Positions 15,907 to 24,139 of a stretch of 64,000 nucleotides of DNA are shown piece by piece. The stretch's first letter is position 1; the number at the start of each line of letters is the position of its first letter. Source of the stretch: Pimelobacter simplex. Its GTDB lineage: Bacteria; Actinomycetota; Actinomycetes; Propionibacteriales; Nocardioidaceae. The notes below the pieces were generated by a model. That model ran no database searches. It worked only from the letters and a program-made list of their open reading frames with translations, and was not told the origin of the DNA. The position numbers and the translations under genes were made by a program. The stretch spans positions 1-64,000 of the forward strand of contig NZ_FOUK01000002.1 of NCBI RefSeq assembly GCF_900114845.1, in the 5' to 3' direction.

Positions 15907-18386
15907 CGTTGCACCGCTCCGGTCAGCTCGGCGGCGCGGGCGACGGCCGCGTCGCGCGCAGCGCCGGTCTCGGCCTCGGTGAGGGTGCGGTCGGGCGCCC
16001 GGAAGCGCAGCGCGAACGCCAGCGACTTCTTGCCGGCACCGATCTGCTCGCCGGTGTAGACGTCGAAGAGGCGCACCGTCTCGAGCAGGTCGCCGGCACC
16101 CTCGCGCAGGGCCGCCTCGACGGCCGCCACGGTCACGGCGGCGTCGACCACGAGGGCGACGTCCTCCTTGGCGAGGGGCATCGTCGAGAACGACGGGCCC
16201 GGCGCGACGTCGGTGGCCGCCGCCATGAGCGCGTCGAGGTCGAGCTCGACCGCCGCGCTGCGGGCCGGCAGGCCGTAGGCGCGGCACACGGTCGGGTGGA
16301 GCTCACCCGCGTGGCCGACCTGGACCCCCGCGATCGAGACGACCGCGCACCGGCCCGGGTGCCACGGCATCCGGTTGGCGGAGGCGACCTCGATGGTGAC
16401 GCCGAGCTCGCCAGCGAGACGTCGTACGACGGCCAGGGCGTCGCTCCACGCGGCGTCGGACCCCGCGCCCCACCAGCCGGTGCGCCGCCGCTCGCCCGCG
16501 AGGACGACGGCGAGGTGCTGCGGCTGGAGCGGCAGTGCCTCGTCGAGCTTCTCGAGCTCGGCGACGGACGGCCGGGTGTGCACGCCGTAGATCGGCGCCG
16601 GCCCGTTGTCGGCAGGGAAGGCGACGGTGCCGGTCTCGAAGAGGGCGACGCCGGGGGCGCCGCGGCCCAGGTTGCGCCCGGCGGCCTCGAGCAGGCCCGG
16701 CAGCAGCGTCGTCGTGTAGGCCGGCTCCTCGCTGGAGAGCGGGTTGGCGAGGCCGACCGTCGTGCGCAGCGGGTCGTCGGCGACCAGACCGAGCTTGTCG
16801 AAGGTGGCCTCGCCGACGAACGGGAAGCTCACCACCTCGACCAGGCCCGCCCCGGCCAGCGTGCGGCCGACCCGGCGGCGCAGCCGCTGGGTGCGGGTCA
16901 GGCCGCGGCCGGTGGCCCGGCGCGGCAGCACGCTCGGGACCTGGTCGTAGCCGACGATCCGGACGACCTCCTCGACCAGGTCGTAGGGGTCGTTGAGGTC
17001 GGGGCGCCAGGTCGGCGGGAGGACCTCGATGGTGCCGGCCTCGCGCTCGGTGACCGTCGCGCCGATGGCGCGGAGGTTCTCGACGGTGGTCATCGCGGAG
17101 ATCTCGATGCCGCTCAGCCGGGCCGGGAGGTCGGTCGCGATGGTGATCGAGGAGCGCTGCGGCGCGCTGCCGACCAGCGTGTAGCCGGGCTCGGCGGTCG
17201 CGCCGCCGTGCTCGACGAGCAGCTCGACCACGCGGTCGGCCGCGATGCCGGGCAGCAGCGGGTCGACGCCGCGCTCGTTGCGCTTGCCCGCCTCGGAGGT
17301 CAGCTTGTGGCGGCGGCCGGTGCGGAACATCGAGACGGCGTCCCAGTGCGCGGCCTCGACCAGGATCCGGGTCGTGGTCGCGGACATCTCGGTGGTCGCG
17401 CCGCCCATGACACCGGCCAGGCCGATCGGGCCGGAGTCGTCGGTGATGACGAGGTCCTCGGAGGCCAGCGTGCGCACGGTGTCGTCGAGGGTGGTGAGCG
17501 TCTCGCCCTCGTGGGCCCGCCGGACGCCGAGCGCGCCGGCGACCTTGTCGGCGTCGTAGCCGTGGATGGGCTGGCCGAGCTCGAGCATCACGTAGTTGGT
17601 GATGTCGACGGCGAGCGAGATCGAGCGCATGCCCGCCTGCTCGATGCGCTGCTTGATGACGTCGGGCGTCGGAGCGGCCGGGTCGAAGCCGCTGACCAGG
17701 CGCGCGGCGAAGACCGGGCAGCCGGCCGGGTCGTCGACCACGACCTCCCAGGCCTTGCCGTCGGGCGCGGGGAGCTCGCGGACGGCCGGGTCGGCGTACG
17801 GGACGCCGAAGCCGAGCGCCGCCTCGCGGGCGACGCCGCGCAGCGAGAGCGCGTAGGCGCGGTCAGGGTTGATCTCGAACTCGATGACCTCCTCGTCGAG
17901 CCCGAGCAGGCCGAAGACGTCGTCGCCGGGCGCGCCGGCGTCGGGCGGCAGCACGAGGATGCCGTCGTGGTCGTCGCCGATGCCGAGCTCGCGCACCGAG
18001 CAGATCATCCCGGCCGAGACGTGGCCGTAGGTCTTGCGCGCGGAGATCTCGAAGCCCCCCGGCAGCGCACCGCCGGGGAGGATGACCACGACCAGGTCGC
18101 CGGGCTCGAAGTTGTGCGCTCCGCAGACGATGCCCTGGGGCTCGCCGGTGCCGTTGGCGTCGCCGACGTCGACGGAGCACCAGTTGATCGTCTTGCCGTT
18201 CTTCTGCGGCTCGGGCTCCTTGGTGAGCACCTTGCCGATGACGAGCGGGCCGCGGATCTCGGCGCCGGCGGCGTGGATGCCCTCGAGCTTGAGGCCGAGC
18301 GCGGTCAGCCGGTCGGTCAGCACCTCGGTGGTGACCTCGGCGGGCAGGTCGACGAGCTCCCGGATCCAGGAGACGGGGGCCTTCAT
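15903..18386 (-). CDS. pheT: phenylalanyl-tRNA synthetase beta subunit
   Basis: 827 aa. Large subunit of the (alpha-beta)2 class-II synthetase that charges tRNA-Phe. Order seen: N-terminal KAPVSWIRELVDLP, an EMAP-II/tRNA-binding-like OB domain (about 40-150), the B3/B4 editing domain (central, with GHAGELHPTV type motif further C-terminal in the catalytic-like core), B5 domain (about 405-475) and the anticodon-binding FDX-ACB domain at the C-terminus (FSTMPLAKEDVALVVD to the FALRFRAPDRTLTEAE segment). Full length for the family. It starts 1 nt after the pheS stop, forming pheST, and its stop overlaps the presumed start of the AfsR-like gene. Confidence 0.97.
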   Translation of the reverse strand: MKAPVSWIRELVDLPAEVTTEVLTDRLTALGLKLEGIHAAGAEIRGPLVIGKVLTKEPEPQKNGKTINWCSVDVGDANGTGEPQGIVCGAHNFEPGDLVVVILPGGALPGGFEISARKTYGHVSAGMICSVRELGIGDDHDGILVLPPDAGAPGDDVFGLLGLDEEVIEFEINPDRAYALSLRGVAREAALGFGVPYADPAVRELPAPDGKAWEVVVDDPAGCPVFAARLVSGFDPAAPTPDVIKQRIEQAGMRSISLAVDITNYVMLELGQPIHGYDADKVAGALGVRRAHEGETLTTLDDTVRTLASEDLVITDDSGPIGLAGVMGGATTEMSATTTRILVEAAHWDAVSMFRTGRRHKLTSEAGKRNERGVDPLLPGIAADRVVELLVEHGGATAEPGYTLVGSAPQRSSITIATDLPARLSGIEISAMTTVENLRAIGATVTEREAGTIEVLPPTWRPDLNDPYDLVEEVVRIVGYDQVPSVLPRRATGRGLTRTQRLRRRVGRTLAGAGLVEVVSFPFVGEATFDKLGLVADDPLRTTVGLANPLSSEEPAYTTTLLPGLLEAAGRNLGRGAPGVALFETGTVAFPADNGPAPIYGVHTRPSVAELEKLDEALPLQPQHLAVVLAGERRRTGWWGAGSDAAWSDALAVVRRLAGELGVTIEVASANRMPWHPGRCAVVSIAGVQVGHAGELHPTVCRAYGLPARSAAVELDLDALMAAATDVAPGPSFSTMPLAKEDVALVVDAAVTVAAVEAALREGAGDLLETVRLFDVYTGEQIGAGKKSLAFALRFRAPDRTLTEAETGAARDAAVARAAELTGAVQR

Positions 18387-18387
18387 G

Positions 18388-19485
18388 TCAGAGCTCGCTT
18401 CCGAATGCGGTGGTGAAGCGCACGTCGCCCTCGAAGAGGGTGCGCAGGTCCTCGAGGCCGTGCCGGAACATGAGCGTCCGGTCGATGCCCATGCCGAAGG
18501 CGAAGCCCGAGTAGCGCTCGGAGTCGACGCCGCAGGCCTGGAGGACGCGCGGGTTGACGATGCCGCAGCCGCCCCACTCGATCCAGCCCTCGCCGCGGCA
18601 CGTGCGGCACTGGTCGGAGTCGACGCCCCGGCACACGAAGCAGACGAGGTCGACCTCGGCCGACGGCTCGGTGAACGGGAAGTACGACGGCCGGAAGCGG
18701 GTGGTGATGCCCTCGCCGAACATCTGCGAGGCGAAGTGGTCGAGGGTGCCCTTGAGGTGCGCCATCGAGATGCCCTCGTCGATGGCGAGGCCCTCGACCT
18801 GGTGGAACATCGGCGAGTGGGTGGCGTCGTACTCGTCGGTGCGGAAGACGCGGCCCGGGCACACGACGTAGATGGGAGGCGTGCGGGTGAGCATGGTGCG
18901 CGCCTGGACCGGGCTGGTGTGGGTGCGCAGGACGACGTGGTGGTCGGCCGGCTCGGTCCAGAACGTGTCCTGCATGGTGCGCGCCGGGTGGTCCGGGCCG
19001 AGGTTGAGCGCGTCGAAGTTGAGCCACTCGGCCTCGATGACCGGGCCCTCGGCGACCTCCCAGCCCATCGCGACGAAGATGTCGGCGATCAGCTCGGCGC
19101 CGGTGGTGAGCGGGTGCCGGGCGCCCACGGGCTCCGCGTCGGTCGGCAGCGTGACGTCGACCGCCTCCTCGACCAGGATGCGCGCCTCGTGCTCGGCCTC
19201 GAGCACCTCCTGGCGCGCGGTCAGCGCCTTGCTCACGGCGCCGCGGGCCTGACCGACGCGCTGGCCGGCCTCCTTGCGGGCCTGGGGCGGCAGCGCGCCG
19301 ATCTCGCGGTTGGCCAGCGCCAGCGCCGAGCGGTCGCCGGCGTGCTCGGTGCGCACCGCCTTGAGCTGCTCCAGGTCGGCGGCGGCGGCGATCGCGGCGA
19401 GCGCGGCGTCGCGCGCGGCCTCGAGCTCGGCAGGGCTCACGGCGGCGACCTCCACGGGGTCGTAGTCAGTGTTCGGGCCAGACAT
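18388..19485 (-). CDS. pheS: phenylalanyl-tRNA synthetase alpha subunit
   Basis: 365 aa. Catalytic subunit: activates Phe with ATP and transfers it to tRNA. An N-terminal coiled-coil domain (about 10-100) binds tRNA. The class-II core carries motif 2 (TDEYDATHSPMFHQVEG), RFRPSYFPFTEPSAEVDL and motif 3 (FAFGMGIDRTLMFRHG). A Cys pair region (CFVCRGVDSDQCRTCRGEGW) forms a zinc-ribbon-like insertion that many actinobacterial PheS proteins carry. ATG 19485 follows a 45-nt spacer from the next upstream gene; a plausible promoter for pheST lies in or beyond that spacer but no clear hexamers are visible. Confidence 0.97.
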   Translation of the reverse strand: MSGPNTDYDPVEVAAVSPAELEAARDAALAAIAAAADLEQLKAVRTEHAGDRSALALANREIGALPPQARKEAGQRVGQARGAVSKALTARQEVLEAEHEARILVEEAVDVTLPTDAEPVGARHPLTTGAELIADIFVAMGWEVAEGPVIEAEWLNFDALNLGPDHPARTMQDTFWTEPADHHVVLRTHTSPVQARTMLTRTPPIYVVCPGRVFRTDEYDATHSPMFHQVEGLAIDEGISMAHLKGTLDHFASQMFGEGITTRFRPSYFPFTEPSAEVDLVCFVCRGVDSDQCRTCRGEGWIEWGGCGIVNPRVLQACGVDSERYSGFAFGMGIDRTLMFRHGLEDLRTLFEGDVRFTTAFGSEL

Positions 19486-19530
19486 CGGCGCAAGTCTAGG
19501 AACCCCGACCCCGGTACCGCGAACCGGTAT

Positions 19531-20133
19531 TCACTCCGGGGGGAAGCGCTCGGCGATCGCGCTCAGCCGGGCGACGTACGACGGCCAGTCGTAGCCGTCG
19601 GGAACGTTGGTCATCCCGGGCCGCAGCCCCACCGCGCCGTCGTGTGCCTCGCGGAGGATGTCGGCGTGCCCGGCGTGGCGGTAGAGGTCGGACATCACGT
19701 GCACCGCGACCTCGTGGAGCGTGGTCTCGGCGCGGCCCTCGGGCCACCACGGGACCCGGCCGGGGGCGTCGAGCGGGAGCTCGTCGAAGGCGGCGTCGGC
19801 GAACTCCCCCACCCGGCCGTAGAAGGCGAGCAGCTCGGCGGCGGGCAGGTCGGCGGGGACGGCCCAGTCGGCCTGCGGCTCGGTGTCGTAGGCGTCGTCG
19901 GGGATCAGCGCGGGGTGCAGCGGCTCGGGCCAGGACCGGCCGAAGGTCGGCCCGAAGTAGCCGATCTCGACGTTGGCGCAGTGCAGCACGATGCCGAGCA
20001 GGCTGGTGCCGGTGGGCGTCCGCGGCGTGCGCAGGGCCCGCTCCCCCAGGCCGTCGACCTTCCAGAGCAGGGCGGTGCGAGCGCTGGCGAGGTACTTGCG
20101 GAGCACCTCGGTGGGTCCCGGGAGCGCGGTCAT
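19531..20133 (-). CDS. DinB/DUF664-family protein (mycothiol-dependent enzyme superfamily)
   Basis: 200 aa four-helix-bundle protein. The DinB-type metal-binding histidines are visible: GIVLHCANVEIGYFG (about residue 50), TTLHEVAVHVMSDLYRHAGH with two further His near residues 145-160. The DUF664 subgroup includes mycothiol-dependent S-transferases and maleylpyruvate isomerases in actinobacteria, so a mycothiol-linked detoxification role is possible but inferred. It lies 4 nt upstream of, and in the same direction as, the histidine kinase gene (20138), so the order of transcription is kinase first, then this gene. No signal peptide. Confidence 0.8.
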   Translation of the reverse strand: MTALPGPTEVLRKYLASARTALLWKVDGLGERALRTPRTPTGTSLLGIVLHCANVEIGYFGPTFGRSWPEPLHPALIPDDAYDTEPQADWAVPADLPAAELLAFYGRVGEFADAAFDELPLDAPGRVPWWPEGRAETTLHEVAVHVMSDLYRHAGHADILREAHDGAVGLRPGMTNVPDGYDWPSYVARLSAIAERFPPE

Positions 20134-20137
20134 GGCC

Positions 20138-21163
20138 CTATTGTGCCCGCGGCCACGTGGTGACGAGGCGCGCTCCGCCGCCGGGCCGGTCGTCGACCAC
20201 GATGGTGCCGCCGTGGGCGCGGACCAGGCCGTGCACGATGTAGAGCCCGAGGCCCGAGCCGCCGCCGGTGCCGGCGGTCCAGAACTTCGTGAAGATGCGC
20301 TGGCGCAGCTCCGGCGGGATCCCGGCGCCCTCGTCGCTCACGCTCACCGCGAGGTACGACGGGTCGTCGGCCCAGGTGCCGACGTGGATGCGCACCGTGC
20401 CGCTGCCGTGGCGCACGGCGTTCTCGGCGACGTTGGTGAGCACCTGCATGACCTTGTCCGGGTGGGCGTCGACCGGCGGCAGGTCGTCGTCGATGCTCAG
20501 CTCGATCGGCGTGGACGTGACCACGCCCAGCGACTGCACGACCCGGTCGGCCTTGGCACCGAGGTCGGTGGGCCGGCGGTGCAGCTGGAGCCGCCCGGTG
20601 TCGATCCGGGCGACGTCGAGGAGCTCGGTGATGAGCCGGCTGAGCCGGTCGGCGTCCGCGCCGGCGGTGGTGAGCATCAGCCGCTTCTGCTCGTCGGAGA
20701 GCTTGTCCCAGCGGTTGAGCAGCGCGTGCACGAAGCCCTTGACGCCGGTCAGCGGCGAGCGCAGCTCGTGGGCCAGCGTGGCGACGAGGTCGGAGCGGTC
20801 CCGGTCGAGCCGGGCCCGGCCGCGCCCCGAGCGCAGGCTGACGGCGACCGCACGGACCGGTCCCCCGCGCTCGTCGCGGTGCAGCCGGGCGGTGACCAGC
20901 ACCTCGGTGCCGTCGGGGAGCAGCCAGGACTGCTCGGGCACACCGGTGCGGGTGGAGAGGCCGGCGTAGGGGGTGTTGACCGCCGTCCAGGCGAGGCCCT
21001 CGTGGTCGGAGAGCGCCAGCACCTCGTCGAGCGGGCGGCCGGCGGCGCCGGAGGAGGGAGCGGTGCCGAGCATCTGCGCGGCGACCACGTTGACGGCGGT
21101 GACGCGGCCGTCGGGGCCGGCGACGACGACGCCGTCGGGGAGCAGGTCGAGGGGGTCGGTCAC
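20138..21163 (-). CDS. PAS-containing sensor histidine kinase (orphan)
   Basis: 341 aa. N-terminal PAS-like sensor (about 5-110), H-box LVATLAHELRSPLTG with the phospho-accepting His132, then HATPase_c: N box VLTNVAENAVRHG, G1 DEGAGIPPE, F box IFTKFW, G2 GGGSGLGLYIVHGLV. No transmembrane segment is present, so it is probably cytoplasmic and senses a soluble cue or redox state through PAS. The GTG at 21163 overlaps the stop of the RNA methyltransferase gene as GTGA; the longer frame upstream is a shadow. No response regulator gene lies in the window, so its partner is elsewhere. Confidence 0.9.
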   Translation of the reverse strand: MTDPLDLLPDGVVVAGPDGRVTAVNVVAAQMLGTAPSSGAAGRPLDEVLALSDHEGLAWTAVNTPYAGLSTRTGVPEQSWLLPDGTEVLVTARLHRDERGGPVRAVAVSLRSGRGRARLDRDRSDLVATLAHELRSPLTGVKGFVHALLNRWDKLSDEQKRLMLTTAGADADRLSRLITELLDVARIDTGRLQLHRRPTDLGAKADRVVQSLGVVTSTPIELSIDDDLPPVDAHPDKVMQVLTNVAENAVRHGSGTVRIHVGTWADDPSYLAVSVSDEGAGIPPELRQRIFTKFWTAGTGGGSGLGLYIVHGLVRAHGGTIVVDDRPGGGARLVTTWPRAQ

Positions 21164-21936
21164 ACGTTCATCATGGCGCGGGCGCTGGCGTAGAGACAGA
21201 CCGCCGCCGCCGTGGCGAGGTTGAGCGACTCGGCCGCGCCGAGGATCGGGATCCGGACCCGGTGGTCGGCCAGCTCGGCCAGCTCGGGCGGCAGGCCCCA
21301 GGCCTCGTTGCCGAACAGCCACGCCGTGGGCCGGGTGAGCAGCTCGTCGGCGGCGAAGAGGTCGACCTCGCCCTCGCCGTCGGCGGCCAGCACGGTCAGA
21401 CCCGCGATCTGCGCCCGTCGTACGGCGGTCGCGGCGTCGCGCTCGACCTCGATCGGGACGTGGAAGAGACTGCCCACGCTCGCCCGCACGGTCTTGGGGT
21501 TGTAGGGGTCGACCGAGTCGCCGGCCAGCACGACGCAGTCGGCACCGGCGGCATCGCTCGTGCGGATGACCGTGCCGGCGTTGCCGGGGTCGCGCACGTC
21601 GGCGCAGATGGTCATCAGCAGCGGCGTCGGGATCCGCTCGTTGTCGAGGAAGCGGCACACGGCGACCAGTCCGGCCGGCGTCACGCTGTCGCTGAGGCTG
21701 CTCATCGCCCGCTCGTCGACCAGGGTCACGGGGGCGGTGCCGAGCAGGACGTCGTGCTGCTGGGCGGCGGCCGGCGTCGCGAAGACCTCGACGACGCAAC
21801 CGGGCACCGCGAGGGCGCCCTCGACGGCCTTGGGGCCGTCGGCAAGGAAGAGCCGCCGCTCGGTTCGCACCGAGCGGCGGCTGAGCTTCCGTGCCTCCTT
21901 CACGCGGGAGTTGCCCGCGGTCAGGGGATCCGTCAT
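21160..21936 (-). CDS. TrmH/SpoU-family rRNA 2'-O-methyltransferase
   Basis: 258 aa SAM-dependent RNA methyltransferase with an alpha/beta knot. An N-terminal substrate-binding domain (residues 1-95, NSRVKEARKLSRR) is followed by the SPOUT domain: motif 1 VRDPGNAGTVIRTSDAAG, motif 2 AWLFGNEAWGLP, motif 3 PILGAAESLNLATAAAVCLY. Position next to rplT-rpmI-infC fits the tsnR/23S rRNA methyltransferase often found there in actinobacteria. The exact target nucleotide cannot be told from sequence. It begins 5 nt after the rplT stop, so it is probably the distal part of the infC transcript. Confidence 0.92.
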   Translation of the reverse strand: MTDPLTAGNSRVKEARKLSRRSVRTERRLFLADGPKAVEGALAVPGCVVEVFATPAAAQQHDVLLGTAPVTLVDERAMSSLSDSVTPAGLVAVCRFLDNERIPTPLLMTICADVRDPGNAGTVIRTSDAAGADCVVLAGDSVDPYNPKTVRASVGSLFHVPIEVERDAATAVRRAQIAGLTVLAADGEGEVDLFAADELLTRPTAWLFGNEAWGLPPELAELADHRVRIPILGAAESLNLATAAAVCLYASARAMMNV

Positions 21937-21941
21937 GCGAC

Positions 21942-22328
21942 TCAGGCGGAGACCTGGGGCGCGTTGACGTCCTCGGGCAGCGCGGCCTTGGCCTGCGCCA
22001 CGATCGCCGAGAAGGCGGCCGGGTCGTTGACGGCGAGGTCGGCGAGGATCTTGCGGTCGACCTCGATGCCGGCCAGGTTCAGACCCTGGATGAAGCGGTT
22101 GTAGGTCATCCCCTCGGCGCGGGCGGCCGCGTTGATCCGCTGGATCCACAGGCGGCGGAAGTTGCCCTTGTTCTTGCGCCGGTCGTTGTAGCTGTAGACC
22201 AGCGAGTGGGTGACCTGCTCCTTGGCCTTGCGGTACAGGCGCGACCGCTGGCCGCGGTAGCCGCTGGCCCGGTCGAGGGTGGTCCGACGCTTCTTCGCCG
22301 CGTTCACTGCGCGCTTGACGCGTGCCAT
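21942..22328 (-). CDS. rplT: 50S ribosomal protein L20
   Basis: 128 aa. Binds 23S rRNA early in 50S assembly and, in other bacteria, represses its own operon. [20 protein letters not shown] and [20 protein letters not shown] give the basic N-terminal arm, and [19 protein letters not shown] the globular core; length is normal. Follows rpmI by about 41 nt in infC-rpmI-rplT. The conserved order and the structured infC leader make translational feedback plausible, but an L20-binding mimic was not identified. Confidence 0.98.
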   Translation of the reverse strand: MARVKRAVNAAKKRRTTLDRASGYRGQRSRLYRKAKEQVTHSLVYSYNDRRKNKGNFRRLWIQRINAAARAEGMTYNRFIQGLNLAGIEVDRKILADLAVNDPAAFSAIVAQAKAALPEDVNAPQVSA

Positions 22329-22369
22329 CTCTTAACTCCTTGTGTCGTGCTCAGGTACGGAAGGGCCGG

Positions 22370-22564
22370 TCAGAGACCGAGCATCTTCTTCGCGCGCGGG
22401 ACGTCGTTCTTGGCGACCTCGACCGTGCCGGTCAGGCGGCGGGTGACCTTGGAGGCCTTCTTCTCGAGGTTGTGGCGCTTGCCGGCCTTCTCGCGAAGGA
22501 TCTTGCCGCTGCCCGTGACCTTGAACCGCTTGCTGGCACCGGAGTGCGTCTTGTTCTTCGGCAT
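22370..22564 (-). CDS. rpmI: 50S ribosomal protein L35
   Basis: 64 aa, basic ribosomal protein of the large subunit. [20 protein letters not shown] and the C-terminal RAKKMLGL are textbook L35. It lies 63 nt downstream of infC in the same transcript. No unusual features. Confidence 0.98.
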   Translation of the reverse strand: MPKNKTHSGASKRFKVTGSGKILREKAGKRHNLEKKASKVTRRLTGTVEVAKNDVPRAKKMLGL

Positions 22565-22627
22565 CTCGTCTCTATCTCTCGTTACTTCGTGGGCGTCTCA
22601 GGCGCTCAGGGCCCTCAGAGCCGACGC

Positions 22628-23311
22628 TCAGGCGTCGATCTCGGGATCGAGGTTCTCGGAGCGACCCCGCTCCTTCTTCTGCGCCGCGGGCTTCTGCGCC
22701 ACGCGCTCGGCCTGGGCGGCGGCGTCGAGGGCAGCCTCTGCCTCACGCTCGGCGCGCCGCTCCTCCTTGGCCGCCTTGACCTCGGCCTTGGCCTCGGCCT
22801 TCTTCTTGTGCGGACCGATGACCATGGTCATGTTGCGGCCGTCCTGCTTGGGGTTCGACTCGACGAAGCCCAGCTCCTGGACGTCCTCGGCCAGCTTCTG
22901 CAGCAGCCGGTAGCCCAGCTCGGGGCGGTGCTGCTCGCGGCCGCGGAACATGATGGTGATCTTGACCTTGTCGCCGGCCTTGAGGAAGCGAACGACGTGA
23001 CCCTTCTTGGTCTCGTAGTCGTGCGCGTCGATCTTCGGCCGGAGCTTCATCTCCTTGATGATGACGTTGGTCTGGTTCCGTCGCGCCTCACGGGCCTTCT
23101 GGGCGTTCTCGTACTTGAACTTCCCGTAGTCCATGAGCTTGCAGACGGGGGGCTTGCCCATCGGGGCGATCTCCACCAGGTCCAGGTCGGCCTCCTGCGC
23201 GAGCTTGAGGGCCTGGTCGGTGGGGACGATGCCGACGGTCTCGCCGTTGGGTCCCACGAGACGGACCTCGGGAACCCGGATCCGCTCGTTGATGCGCAGC
23301 TCGGTGCTGAT
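22628..23311 (-). CDS. infC: translation initiation factor IF-3, AUC start codon
   Basis: 227 aa. Binds 30S, prevents 50S joining and checks the start codon. N-domain ([33 protein letters not shown]), linker, C-domain ([32 protein letters not shown]), then a 50-residue Ala/Glu/Lys-rich tail. The conserved N-terminus [12 protein letters not shown] begins at an ATC at 23311, four nt after GGAGG, with no ATG, GTG or TTG that would keep these residues; the next start (GTG 23257) would remove 18 conserved residues. Non-AUG starts (AUU in E. coli) let IF-3 repress its own synthesis, so the same control is likely. Confidence 0.94.
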   Translation of the reverse strand: MSTELRINERIRVPEVRLVGPNGETVGIVPTDQALKLAQEADLDLVEIAPMGKPPVCKLMDYGKFKYENAQKAREARRNQTNVIIKEMKLRPKIDAHDYETKKGHVVRFLKAGDKVKITIMFRGREQHRPELGYRLLQKLAEDVQELGFVESNPKQDGRNMTMVIGPHKKKAEAKAEVKAAKEERRAEREAEAALDAAAQAERVAQKPAAQKKERGRSENLDPEIDA

Positions 23312-23560
23312 GTGTCCTCCAAACTCGTACGGTCAGGAGCTCATCAGGCGCAAAATGCGAAAGTGGCTCCCGCTTGTCACGAAGCGGAAGCCAGCCACGA
23401 AGCCGTCGTACCCCCTCCGTCGCCGGAGGAGGAGAGTCGGGCTCTCCATGGACCGGACCCGACGACCTGGCGGTCGTTGCGGGTGGGAGACGATGGTGCC
23501 GGTCCCCGCTTGTGGATCTGTCGCGCCCGTGAAGGCATGACGGATCGGTCAACGCCAGAT
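23312..23560 (-). promoter_or_regulatory. infC 5' leader with attenuator-like hairpin and short open frames
   Basis: About 250 nt without an annotated gene. On the minus strand: a 6-bp stem closed by a GCGA tetraloop (CCTCCG/CGGAGG, about 23414-23429); a 6-bp GGAGAG/CTCTCC hairpin just upstream; and an 11-bp stem (23392-23382 with 23375-23365, one U-G pair, 6-nt loop) followed 9 nt later by a short U-run (ATTTT), which looks like an intrinsic terminator before infC. Two short frames cross it: 23538-23377 (53 codons, stop in the hairpin loop) and 23449-23333 (38 codons, MESPTLLLRR start, stop 21 nt before the infC ATC). Attenuation of infC-rpmI-rplT is inferred. Confidence 0.5.
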
Positions 23561-23585
23561 GCTAGCCGAGTTGTTCCCGGGAGCG

Positions 23586-24113
23586 CTAATCCGCGGAGCC
23601 GAGCCAGCCCCAGCCGCCGTCGTCGAGCTGGACGGGCTGCCAGCCGGACGCGATCCGGGTCAGGTCGTCGCCGTCGAGGACGAAGGGGTGCGGCCCGGCG
23701 ACGTCGACCACGAGCGCGGCCGCGCCCTCCTGGACGGCGGTCGCCGCGGCCAGGTGCGCGGCCACCGGGACCGGGCGGGCCTGGGGGTCCCAGCGGGTGA
23801 GCGCGGCGAGGTCGGTGAACGCGAGGAGCGCCATCCGCCCGTCGGCCCCGGTCAGCAGGACGGCGGCCATGTCGCTCGACTTGTCGCGGGCCAGGCCGTC
23901 GTCGCCCACCTCGACCTCGCCCAGCACCGCGACCACGGGGACGAGCAGGCGGGCGGAGGCCAGCGCCGCGAGGACGGCCGGGTACGGCGCCGTCCCGCCC
24001 GCGTGCGCGGCGAGCGCCGTGGCCAGGGCCGGGTCGGCGGTGCCGTCGTCGTCGACGTACTCCGAGCCCTGGAGGCGGCGGGCGTCGGGACGCTCGTTCG
24101 GCGATGCGGTCAC
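23586..24113 (-). CDS. SseB-family protein
   Basis: 175 aa. Contains the SseB N-terminal-domain pattern: LLVPVVAVLGEVEVG, SSDMAAVLLTGADGRMALL, AFTDLAALTRWDPQARP and the C-terminal HPFVLDGDDLTRIASG. The domain is named from enteric SseB but is widespread in actinobacteria, where its role is not established. GTG 24113 is the start; the longer frame upstream overlaps the divergent PLP-enzyme gene. No signal peptide or membrane segment. It probably has its own promoter in the 26-nt divergent gap, which is tight for two promoters. Confidence 0.85.
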   Translation of the reverse strand: MTASPNERPDARRLQGSEYVDDDGTADPALATALAAHAGGTAPYPAVLAALASARLLVPVVAVLGEVEVGDDGLARDKSSDMAAVLLTGADGRMALLAFTDLAALTRWDPQARPVPVAAHLAAATAVQEGAAALVVDVAGPHPFVLDGDDLTRIASGWQPVQLDDGGWGWLGSAD

Positions 24114-24139
24114 CGGTCCAGTGTCCCATCCGTGGAACC

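Noticed and set aside
12874-16059. 1061-aa plus-strand open frame antisense to the AfsR-like gene
   Set aside because: High-GC shadow: Gly/Arg/Val/Asp-rich, no domain, exactly mirrors a gene with clear motifs.
15909-18416. 835-aa plus-strand frame over pheT
   Set aside because: Shadow of pheT; composition dominated by Gly, Arg, Asp and Val with no motif.
19496-19530. possible terminator or inverted repeat between pheS and the DinB gene
   Set aside because: Only an imperfect ACCGGT-type repeat with no U-tract; too weak to report.
23257-23259. GTG start for infC
   Set aside because: Would drop 18 conserved N-terminal residues of IF-3; the ATC at 23311 has a better ribosome site and alignment.
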